Source of the DNA: Leucosporidium creatinivorum
Taxonomy: Eukaryota > Basidiomycota > Microbotryomycetes > Leucosporidiales > Leucosporidiaceae
Direction of reading: 5' to 3'
Length of the DNA: 64,000 nt
NCBI GenBank assembly: GCA_001600635.1
Contig: BCKL01000011.1
Span: 621,383 to 685,382, forward strand
The notes under the pieces were generated by a model, which was not told the origin of the DNA, searched no databases, and saw only the letters and a program-made list of their open reading frames with translations. A program made the position numbers and the translations under genes. Below, piece by piece: positions 21,569 through 31,967 of the stretch; position 1 is the stretch's first letter, and each line of letters begins with the position of its first letter.

Positions 21569-24500
21569 ATGGCTGAGCCCTCCACTTCGAGCGCGACCAT
21601 CTTCGCGCGGGCTCAGACGCTGGGAACGCCTCTTACGTCCTCGCCGCAAGCAATAGTGGCCAATGAGGACGGTCAGCTACTAGTAGCTACTCGTGGAGAG
21701 CTCAACATCTTGGTGAGCACCCTCCCGCTAGCCTAATCAACAAATCCGCGCGTAGCTCACCCGTCTCGCCGCTCTCGCAGACGCCAGCATTCGGCATCCA
21801 AGTCGACAAAGCACCAGAGACGAGCTTCTATTCCGGCGTAGCAGCCGTGCAGGCCAAGGAGCGCAGTGCTAAGAGCAAGGGCAAGGAGAAGGAGACTCAA
21901 GCGAGCAAGGCGGGGAGCCAAGTGCCGCTCTTCCGAACGTCAGTGCTGGTTGAGAAGAGGGATCTGGTAGATTGGGGAGGCTGGGTGTCTGGTGAGTCTC
22001 AGACCGACGTGTTGAGAGGCTGTAGAGAGCTCATTCACATGCCCCCACAGAGTTGCAAGCTGCTGCTGGCGCTACCGATGCTCAATGGCGGTGTGCGACA
22101 TGGTCTCCGACTGGTTTGAGCTCGCTTGGAGGGTGAGCCATGCTATTCGGGATTAGCAGCGGCAGAGAGGAGGGCTGACCTTTCCCCTCGGCGCTTCTCA
22201 GCTGTGTTCTCGCCGCCGTCACCAACAACAACGAAGCGCTGCTCTTCGAGCCCGAGAAGAACGCCTACAAGGGAGTCTGGAGGGAGGTGAGTACTGCAGA
22301 TCATATCAGCCGCACGCCCGACTGACAGCCTCTTCCCTCTCTCAGTCGTTCGACCTCACTTCTCACCTCATCAAGCTCATCATCAACGGTAGGAACAGCC
22401 TCACAAGCTCTCAAAGTGCTCTCCACTGATCTCCCGTTTCGCAGAGGACGACTTGGAACCCGCCGAAGGTCGCATTCAGACCGCGCTGGATCGTCGGCGA
22501 CTCGCTGCTCGGCTTCACGAGTGCCACTCGACCAGTACGTGGCTCCAGATTCGATACGATAGGAACAGAAGCTGATTTCTCTCCTTCGCAGCCGCCGCCT
22601 GGTCCCCTGCCGTCGAGGGAACGTTCGGTGACTACTCCATCCTCGCTGTCGGTCATCGCAGCGGCCATATCTCGCTTTGGAGGTCCGCGCGACTCTTTTC
22701 GAAGATGTGTGTGCTGGATTAAGCTGACACTTGGAATCTTCAGGAAATACCCTGACGGCACGATGGGCGTCCTGCACCGTTACCGAATGAGCGACGAGGC
22801 TGGCTCCATCCCTCTCATCTCGTGGTCGCCATGGGTTGTCACCGAAGAGAGTGAGTAGGTTCGCGAGTCTCAGTATCTCCGCGCTGACTTCCGGTGCTCC
22901 TTCAGACGATCGCACCATCGCCCTCGCTTGCCTGGCGGTCGCCGACGCCGAGGGTCGCGTGTGGAGCGTTGAAGTCAGCCAGGTCGTCACCGCGCCTCAC
23001 GTCGGCTTCGCAGCAGCAGCGGATACCGCCATTCCCGACGAAGAGCCTGCAGACGTTTGGGCCATCGTACCGCTGCTCGTCTGTGAACCAGATCGTCGAC
23101 CGGCGACTCAGTTCCGCTGGATCTCGCAAGACGGTATCGTACGTCTTCGTTGAGAGTCTCGCGAGCTCAGCACTGACATGTCTTTGCACTTGCACAGCCT
23201 CGACTCGTCTACAGCAAGATTGGCGTCGTCAGCTTCGCGAGTCTCAAACCGGCCGACATCGCCGTGACGGGCAACTACCGCGTCAAGGAGACGACCGAGC
23301 TCACCTTGCCCACGCAAGGCACCTGGATCGGAGCCAGCGCACTCACTCCCTGCTGTGGTGAGTCCTGTGCGCTTTCGCCGAGCTCCGCCGACCTGCTGAC
23401 GCGCTTCCTCCTCGCAGGCATCGAGTACTTTGCCGAAACGAACGCCATCCTCGTCGCCCTCATCGATGGCTCCCTCCACTCCATCACTCTCGACCCGCAA
23501 CCCGCTTTCGCACCCTCATCGCCCGACCTGCCTTCTTCTTCAGACCTCACGGCGAGCATGCGCGAGGTGTTTGAGCGTTTGGGCCGCGCTGCCTTTGCGT
23601 ATCAGGGGGACAGCAAGTACAAGACGGCGCAGTGGAAGGAAGGAGCTCGAGTGAATGCGTTCAGTGCGGTGGGAGATGATGGCGAGGTGGCTTGGACGTA
23701 TCAGTTAGTCGGCGATGGGAGGGAGAGCGAGGATTTCGCTGACTGTTCGCCCGCTGCAGGCTGGTCAAACCCGACACGCTCGGATACAAGGCCAACTCGG
23801 GCATCAAGTCCGTCATCGTCATTGCCTCGCTCTTCGGCACCGTCAGCGTCGAGGGCCAGTTCGCTCGTCTCAACGCCATCTTCGCCTCGGTCCTGAACTG
23901 TGAGTCCTTCCCTTCCTGTCTCGTCGAGGTGCTCAGAGCTTAGAGCTCACGTCTACTTCCTACAGCTCGCATCCGCTCCCCACTCACCGTCCTCCGCTCC
24001 CTCCTCCACTTCATCCACGACCACATCGCCGACCCGACTTTCTGCCAAGAGCTTCGCAACTATCTCGCGCCGGTCGACCTGCCTGCTCTTCCCGAAGCGA
24101 GTCAGCAACACGAGGACAAGGTCTCGGCTACTTCGGCGTTCGTGAACAAGCTCTTTGGCGAGACGTTGTTGGAGCAGTTGAGGTGTAGGGAGGCGATCGC
24201 GAGGTTCATGCTCGTGAGTCCTCTTCGGCTCGTCCCTGTCGTCGAGTTGATGCTGAATGCTGATGAGGTTTCAATATCGCAGCGTTTACCTCCTTTACCA
24301 AAGGGACAACGCCACGACACGCTCGCTCTGCATACGACTCTCGCCCGCCAGATCGCTCGGGAGGTGACCTCCCGCCTCGGCGCCGTGCTCTCCAGCTCGA
24401 AGGGCATCCTCGGCCGTGAGTCGTCCTACTCGCTTCTCCTCCTCCTCTCCACTAACCCATCAAAGCACCACCAGCGCAAGAGCTCTCCATCTCGGGCCGA

Positions 24501-24968
24501 ATCCTCCTCGCCTCGGCCTCCCTCCTCCCCTCCGCCACTTCCACTCCCTCGCCAGACGAGCCCATCCTCCCTCCCGACGCCCTCTCCACCGCGTTCGAAG
24601 GAACCGAGACCTGCCCGGCTTGTAGAGCGGCGATTCCCTTCGCCAATATCAGGAAGGCGGCGTGCTTGAATGGGCATCAGTGGGGTGCGTTTTCCGTCTC
24701 TCTCTCCTTGTTCCTCGCGATCGTCATCAGAGCCCGAAACTAACGCTACGCTCGACCGGGCCGGGGATGCACAGAACGCTGCTCCATCACCCTCGCCGTC
24801 GTCGCCTCGGTGCAAGTGAGGACTTGCACCGCTTGCGAGAGGAAGGCGCTCATCAAGCTTGCTCCCGAGGCTGGAGGAGAGGGAGCGAGCGTGGAGGTCG
24901 TGAATGGCATCTTGAAGGCCGCGACTTGTTGTCTGTATTGTGGGGGGAGGTGGATGAGGATTCGCTGA
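21569..24968 (+). CDS. GTF3C4: TFIIIC 90-kDa-type subunit (GTF3C4/Sfc9-like)
   Basis: Subunit of the Pol III factor that binds A/B boxes of tRNA genes. The N-terminal two thirds look like a WD40 propeller, with blades such as TWSPTGLSSLG, ILAVGHRSGHISLWR and LACLAVADAEGRVWSVEV. The C-terminus has the paired zinc-finger pattern of the family: CPACRAAIPFANIRKAACL with NGHQWERC, then CTACERKALI and CCLYCGGRW near the stop. It is split into about 15 exons and encodes roughly 830 residues. The start is MAEPSTSSATIFARAQT, with a C at -1. In fission yeast TFIIIC also marks chromatin boundaries, which matters given the heterochromatin genes nearby; that link is inference. Confidence 0.85.
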
Positions 24969-25249
24969 GCGTTGGGGAGGCGAGGGGAGGCCGGGGAGAG
25001 CAGTGAGAAGAGAGGGATGGAATATCGATGCAGTACCACAAGAAATCGGAGGATGAGGGATGAGAGGAGCTGGTTATGCGAGCGAGCTTCGAGGCGACAG
25101 CCAGCGCAAGCGGAGGTCAAGGCCGTCAAGGCAGCGTGCCGAGCGGTGGATTTCCTCTCAATCGGGCTCTCGCTCTTGCAGCCTAAGCGTTTGGGTAGGT
25201 ACGAAGTATGTACATTGAGAGTAAAGCGCAAACCGTCCGACCCCTCAAC
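24969..25249. other. Convergent 3' UTR interval
   Basis: About 280 bases between the TFIIIC subunit and NASP stops; no gene seen. Confidence 0.5.
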
Positions 25250-26838
25250 TCAAGCATTAACCTTGACCTTCTTCTCCTCCTTCTCGCCATCCTCCACCGT
25301 CGCCGGTTCCTCGGCCTTCCTCTTTCCCTTCCCCTCTTCAACAACCGCCTCCTCAACAGCCTCGACGACCTTCTTCTTCTTCTTGACCAACGAGTTGAGG
25401 TTGTTGACCACTCCTCCGCCAGCAGCAGAAGCGCCCTTGAGCAGCTCGTCGAGCTTAAGTTCGGCTTCCGTTTTGGGCGCTTCGATGGGGACTACCTTGA
25501 GGTCTTCGATCTGTGTAGTGGGTGTGGGTGAGGTAGTAGAGAAAGGTGAGAGGAGAGTGGCAAGTCGTCAGCGAGCGGCACGGGCGAGGAAGAGCAGGAG
25601 CAGCAAAATCACAACGCAACGCAACGCAACGCACCTTCATATCCACATCGCCCATCAACTCCTTGATATCCGTAATCTCCTTCAAATCCTTGTCCGTCTT
25701 GTCCGCAATCTCTTCCAGCTGCTCCAACTTGAGCAACAAGACGGCTTTGGCCTTCTCGGCGTGGTCGACTGCTCGGTCGACGGAATCGGGGATGAAGTCG
25801 AGGGCGAGGGCGATGAGCATGTGTAGTTCCGAGAGGGAGCGGTTGTAAGGTGGGAGGATGGAACTGAGGAGGGTCAGGGCCGAGGTGTATTCTAGGACGG
25901 CGGCGTCGAAGTGGCCTTTGAGCGAGGGAGAGATCAGCGCCGAACGAGCAGGAGAGAAGAAGAAGGGGGAGGGAAAGGGAGAAACGCACTCGACTCCTGC
26001 TCCACCTCTCCCAGCAGCTTGTGCACCTCGGCCACCTTCTGCTTGGCCTCGTCCCCCTCGACCTTGGAGAAGATGACCCTCGCCTGATCCAGCGCCGCGA
26101 ACGCCGATTCGAGCTCATCGTCCCTGTCCACTCCTCCAGCTCCTTCCTCCTCGTCCTCCCCATCCTCGCCTTCGTCTCCCTCCCCTGCTTCATCGTCGTC
26201 CTCGTCCTCGGGCGCGTCCCCGCCGAAGGAGAACTTCCAGGTCGAGGCCGAGAGAGGTTGAGCAGCGCCGGAGGAAGGGCCTGCTACGGCGTTCTCTGTA
26301 GAGCGTTCGGGTTAGCCATCAATCCAAGGTCGTAGAGTAGTGGGACTAGACTACTACTCACGAACAGCCTGCTCAGTCTCTTGGTTGGCGTCTGGTCCTC
26401 CTCCCAAGACGGCGGATTGAGCGATAGCATTGTAGAGGAGAGCCTTGCCGTAGAGGATGAGAGCATCGCCACATTCGGGTGCCATTTCGCCATGCTTGTC
26501 GGTGCTGTTTCAAAGTGACAGAGGGAGAGAGATGAGATGAGCAACGCGTCGCTCGCGACTACTGAGCGCGACTGGAGGCGAAAGTGAAGTGATGAGCTGG
26601 CTAGAAGCGTACAGTTGTTCTACTGCGCGGGAGAAGTTGTCGCAAGCGTCCGAGTACTTTTTGAGTGCGAGGGAGCGAATGCCTTGGGCGAGTAAGAGGG
26701 AAGAGTCGAGCTGCTGTTGCTGTTGCTGTTCAGAGTCTTGAGGGACTGGAGTGCCATCGGGGGTGGGAAGGCTGTTGAGGGGGGGAGAGCACGTTAGCGG
26801 AGAATGTACAAGGTTACAGAACGAGCTACTCACGACAT
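25250..26838 (-). CDS. sim3: NASP/Sim3/Hif1-family histone chaperone (SHNi-TPR)
   Basis: Nuclear chaperone for H3-H4; in fission yeast the family member Sim3 escorts CENP-A. The ATG is at 26838, and an intron follows after five bases (ATG TC|GTGAGT). The first TPR (LLAQGIRSLALKKYSDACDN) and the second (ALILYGKALLYNAIAQ) are followed by a long acidic block (APEDEDDDEAGEGDEG and onward). The TPR/SHNi helices then resume with AFAALDQARVIFSK, EYTSALTLLSSILPP and VDRAVDHAEKAKAVLLLKLE. An acidic insertion within the second TPR is the hallmark of this family. The C-terminus is Lys-rich (KKKKKVVEAVEEAVVEE, GKRKAEEP), a likely nuclear signal. About 410 residues. An intron near 25611 holds a short AACGC tandem run. 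It shares a 151-bp divergent promoter with the PB1-ZZ gene. Confidence 0.92.
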
Positions 26839-26989
26839 GTTGGCAGGCTAAGTGCAAGATGTGGTCAAGTCCAACCTGCTGCCAGCTCCGTCGCGCCCAA
26901 GTCTCGTTTCGACTCCGCAGTAGAAATCGCCTCTCTCGCTTTGTCTCTCATCTGCTTGGTTCTGTAGAACATTAGCTAGAGCAGGAGGG
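26839..26989. promoter_or_regulatory. Compact divergent promoter, NASP / PB1-ZZ
   Basis: Only 151 bases separate the two start codons, so both 5' UTRs and both promoters must share this stretch. No TATA-like box was identified. Confidence 0.6.
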
Positions 26990-29900
26990 ATGAGCTCCCT
27001 CTGCGTCAAAGCATCGTTTGGGTCCACCCTCGTCCGCAGAGTCACCTTCAATCACCCAGCTCACTCGGTACGCTCTCCGCTTCCTCCCTCTCTCCCCTCT
27101 CTCCTCTGCTTAGGCCTCACCCGCTTCCTGTACCCTTACAGGTCTCAATCACTTTGTTCAAAGAGAAGGTATGTCCTCCGACCTGTTCTCCTGCAGCTTC
27201 CAACCGCTGACTCACCCCACTTCTACAGCTCGCTCGCGCCTTCTCCCTCTCCCTCGACCACAACGCCTTCCGCATCGCCTGTACGTCTTTCCCCCGCTCT
27301 CTAGCTTTCGACACACTCCAACTAACCCCTCCTGCTACCTCAAACCAGACCGCGACGACGACGGCGACGAAACCGAGATCCACACGGCCGACGACCTGTC
27401 GGAAGCGATAGCCTACTTCGCCGACGACTCGGAGGAGCCTACACAATCTGGCTCTTCCTCCAATGGATCCGGATTATCCTCGTCCAGACAGCGAGTGACT
27501 CTAAAAGTCAACTTGTTCGTCGAGTATGAGGGGCCGAGCTTGAGTGAGCGAGGAAGCTCCGTGGTGGGGAGTATGAGTGAGAGTGGGAGTCGGTGGGAAG
27601 ATGAGGGGACTAGTACGAGTAGGAGTGAGTGGAGTAGCAGGGATGGGATGACTAGGAGAGGACAGGAATGGGACAACGGAGGATGGGAAGACCGCTCGGG
27701 GTACGATAATCGGCAAGCAGGAGGATCCCAGGCGCCTCAGGACTACTACCCTCCATCCACCTACTCCTCACAACAAGGTCCACCACTCCCTCCCCGCCCA
27801 CCAGCCACCTACGACCCTCGTCACCACCCGTCCTCATCCCTCTCCTGGCCGCCGAGACAGCCCCCACCTCAACAAGCTCCCTACGACGCTCGCTCCTCCT
27901 CTTCCTACTCGTACGACAACCCACCAGGACAACCCGCCCCGAGCCTATCATCCCAGCCGCTCGACCCCTTCTCCTCCAACTCCAACTCCAGCGCCGACCA
28001 AAGGCGAGCTTCCGACGAATCAACTCGTCGAGGCGGCGTCGCTGGTAGCAGCAACCGCGGCAGCAGCTCAGGTTCCGACCGAACCAACCCCCTCCTCGCC
28101 ACCTCCTCCTCATCGTCGGCGGGAGTGAGCCAGCGCCCTCGGCTCCCGCGCTCGGCGCCTCCGACCTACGCCTCAGGATCCAATGGCTCGAGCGCAGCAG
28201 GAGGGACTGTGGACGCCAGGGAGGAGCTCGAGCAACGGTGGTTCAGGAGTCAGGAGGAGAGGTTGAGCCATTTTGCGGAGGCTAAGGCGAGGAGGGAGGG
28301 AAGGGGGGGTGGGAGTAGGAGTGGGAGCGAGGGAGGGCGAGCTACTGCTCGTGGTGTTGGAGAGGGAGTGAGGAATGGGTATAGCTCGTTGAGGAGCCGA
28401 AGCGATTCGGCCGAGCAGCACCATTCGGACGACCCCGACCCCTCTTCCTCCTCCACCTCCGCTCGGCGCCCGCCTCCTCCACCTCACTCACTCTCCGCAC
28501 CCGCCCCTTCCTCCACCTCAGAAGCCCTAGACCTCCCCACCTTCCTCGCCTCCCTCTCCCTCTCCCGTCCCGCCCTGCCCGCACCCTCAATCCTCTCGTC
28601 CGTCCCCGACGAGCTGCTCCGCTGCTGCGGCGAAGGGTGCGGCAAGGAGCTCGTCTCCTTTCGCTATATCTGCGCCTTGTGCGGACCGATCTTACCTGCG
28701 CGAGAGGAGGAGGGGAGCGATGAGGGGACGGAGGTGGATGGCGGAGGGGGAAGGAGCGAGGGAGGGACGTCGGTACTGAGTGAGGCGACGAGCCATGGGG
28801 TAGAGGGTGAGGGTGAGGGTGAGGAGGGGCCTCTTCTTCTTGGTAATGGGAGTGGTGGTGGTGGTGGGATGGTGGACGACCCCCTCGGCGTGAATATGGC
28901 GAGAAGGACGGCCCTCCCCCTCTCGCCTGTTGGGTCGCCGACACAGCTCCCTCCTCCCCTGCCTACGCCGACCACACTGATCCTCACCGACGAAGGCGTC
29001 TTCGCTACCTCTCCACCGCCGGGCGATCCACCCTCCTCATCCTGTACAGCCCACCTGCGCTCCCCTCTCCTCGCCCTCGCCCTCCCCTCGGCAGCCCCAC
29101 CCTCACCCACCTCCGACGCAGGCGACGATCCCACCGGCTTTGAGCTCTGTTCCGACTGTATCGAGACCGAGGGGGTCAGGCACGCGAACGCCATGGCTGA
29201 GGTAGCGAGGAGAGAGGAAGGCCCGGGAGGAGGGGTGAGGGAGTTGAAGCATAGTTTTTGTGAGGTCATGAAGATGGGGAGGGGCAGTATGTGGAGAGGG
29301 TGGAGGGAGGTTGGTGAGTCTCTTCCTCTTGTCTCTCTCTGCGTGTCGAGAAGAGGGGGGGGGGGAGAGAGCTGATGAACCGAGCTGAGCAGATTACGAC
29401 GACGATGTTACGTGCTCGACGTGCGGTTCGGGTCCAGTACAGACCAACCGCTTCAAATGTATCTCTTGTCCCAAGATGGAGCTCTGCCTCGCCTGCTATC
29501 GATCCGTCGAGGTTCGTCCTTCCTCGCTCTCGGTCGTCTCGTCTTCCTCGCTGACCCTCCCTCATTCGCACCGCAACGACCACAGGAGATCCACCCGATC
29601 CACTCCTTCCTCGCCATTCCCGACCGACCCGCTCGACCTCGATCCCAATCGTTCCCTTCCCCTTCCTCCTCGAGCAGGAGCAGCTCGGCAGGAGAGATCG
29701 ACCTCTCGCCGAATGAGCATGCTACGGCCGAGGAGTTGAGGTTGGCGTTTCTCCGAGCGAGGGGAGTGGGAGCGCATAGTAGAGTGAATGGAGACCCGCC
29801 GAGGTTGCCGCCGAAACGTGAGTCTGATGAAGAGAGGGGCCGGGAGGAGTGAGCTGACGTTCCCGGTCGTCAAACAGCGCTCAAGCACGAGGGAGTACTA

Positions 29901-31589
29901 TGCGTCGGATGTCTCTCCGATATCGTTGGAGCTCGGTACTCGTGCTCGCAGTGTCCTTCCTTCGACCTGTGTTCCAAGGTCGGTCTCCCTGCCCTGCCAT
30001 TCGCCGAGCCGAGCTCCTCGCTGACCCACTTCCTCTCTCGCAGTGCGAAGCCCTCGAGCCCCCCATCGCCTCACCCGACGGGTATCACACCTCCGCCCAC
30101 ATCCTCCTCAAGATCAACATCCCCGTCGCCTCGGACCTCATCCTCGACGCTACGGACCGAGCGCGCGCCATGTCCCGCGAAGGCGGCTCCTCCCTCCAAC
30201 AGCAGCGACGGCGAAGGCAATCTTCGCCTCGAGGCCGGTATCGCGATGACCGACCGCCTGTCGAGTATGAACGATGGTACGCCGCTCAGCAGCAGCAGCA
30301 AGATCACTACGCTAGCGTCGGCGGCGGGCCTCCTCCCCTCCCTCCACCACACTTTTTCGGCCATCCCCCTCCTCACTACTTCGGCCATGGCCACAGCAAC
30401 GGTGCGCCACCCAACTGGCTCCCCCCACCTCCACCACCACCACCTCCAAACTATCATCCAGCACCGCCGGGTCAAGCCATCATGCGAGCGCACCCCCTCG
30501 CGGCGGAGCAGCAGAGTCAAGTGGTCCATGGTGTGAGGTGTAGGGCTTGTAGGAAGGGGATTCAGGGGGTTAGGTGGTGTTGTGCGAATTGTGGGACGAC
30601 GCCAACGTTTGATTTGGTGAGTTTGGGTGGCCGCGCCGAGCGCCGATGCGGAGGGAGGGAGGCTGGGAAACGGAGAAGCTGACTTGTCGTGTTGCTTGCG
30701 CAGTGCTCGTCGTGCGAGAGGTCGTCGCATACCCTGCATAACCCTCTGCACTGTTTCCTCGTACGTCGTCATGCTTGCCCTCTGCTCTCCCCTCCCTCCC
30801 TCGCTTTTGTGCTTCGCGTCTAGACCTCATCCCCCTCTCCTCGTCGCCAGCATCCACTTTTCTTTCGCTCTCGTTCATGGGATGCGTGCTGACTCGCTCT
30901 TGTCGATCTACAGCGTCTCACCCAACCCCTCTCCAAGCCCCTTCCTCCTCTCTCTCAATTCCTCCCCGTCCTCTACAATCCCTCGACTCCGGCTACTCAC
31001 TACGAGACGGCGGATGGTGTGGTAGAAGCCAACAATGGCAGCTCGGACGGCCTCGGGCAGGCAATCGTCCTACATCCGCAGGTCAGTCGACCTCGGCGAC
31101 AACGATTGTCGAGGCTGCGACATTGGAGCTGACTTTCGACCTTCGCACTTCTACAGGTCATCTGTGACCTCTGCGGCGAGGCCATCCTCGGCCCTTGGAA
31201 TCGCTGCTGTACGTCGTCCGTCGCTTTTGCTGCTCGGCGATCGTCCCTCGAGGTCAAGACACGCCAATCGCTGACTCCTGCTCGCTCGCTCTTGCTACAA
31301 TACAGGTCACTGCTCCACCAGCTTCGACGTCTGCACCCCATGCCTTCACCAGATCCACCACGACCCTTCGCACGTCTTTCTCAAATTCACGCGCAAGGTC
31401 GATCTCGCCCTCTTCCGGGAGCTGTGAGTCGGCTACACTGTTCTACTGGCTCCAATCTCTGCTGCCGAACGAGCTGCTCGCTGACCTCTGATCCCTCCTT
31501 CCCTTCGACATCCGCTTCGCCCCACTCGCAGTACCCAACTCTCCTCGGCCAACCCTCAACCTCTCCTGACCTACGGCGTATACACGTAG
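26990..31589 (+). CDS. PB1 plus five-ZZ zinc-finger protein (Nbr1/p62-like scaffold)
   Basis: Likely cytoplasmic scaffold or selective-autophagy receptor of the ZZ-protein group. The N-terminal PB1 domain starts MSSLCVKASFGSTLVRRVTF; its acidic OPCA motif reads YRDDDGDETEIHTADDL after the third intron. About 350 Ser/Pro/Gln-rich residues follow. I count five ZZ fingers. ZZ1 is CCGEGCGKELVSFRYICALC with its second half (FELCSDCIETEGVRHA) about 150 residues later. ZZ2 contains CSTCGSGPVQTNRFKCISC, ZZ3 CVGCLSDIVGARYSCSQC, ZZ4 CRACRKGIQGVRWCCANC and ZZ5 CDLCGEAILGPWNRCCHC. The last exon ends LLTYGVYT. About 1,250 residues. No Nbr1-type FW domain or UBA was seen, so the autophagy role is inference. 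Confidence 0.87.
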
Positions 31590-31967
31590 CTCATGGCTCG
31601 TAGTCCCTCACTCGCATCATCGTAGACCTTACTGTAACGCAGCGGCCTTCAGACGATCAAGAAGCTTCCGCCGCCGAGAGGAGGTCGACTTCTCGCCCTT
31701 CTCGGAAGTCGAACGGTCACCTCGACGCTGCTTCTTCGTGGGGAGGAGCTCCTACATGATCTGTAAGCGCTTAGACATCCCTTCGCCCCTCTCACGTCTC
31801 CCCGCAAACTAAGCTCTTCCCCCTTGCCAGCCTCCCTTACGATCGAGCCGAGTTTCGTCTGATGCCAGCTTCTCCCAGAGCCAACAAGTCGTCTGACTCT
31901 CAGTTTGTGGCTTCTTCTCTTTCTTTCCACCTCCCCCTTCACCCTCCATCTCACCTCGATCTCTGCC
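31590..31967 (+). promoter_or_regulatory. Upstream region of the TPR gene with a likely 5' UTR intron
   Basis: A GTAAGC donor at 31763, a CTAAG branch-like site and an acceptor ending at 31830 fit an intron (68 bases) ahead of the first in-frame ATG at 31968. A short upstream frame, ATG ATC T spliced to CC TCC CTT, would read MISSLTIEPSFV and then stop, a possible uORF. Visible only as pattern. Confidence 0.35.

Noticed and set aside
25611-25635. AACGC tandem run as a CRISPR-like or satellite repeat
   Set aside because: Only about four short units inside a NASP intron; simple microsatellite.
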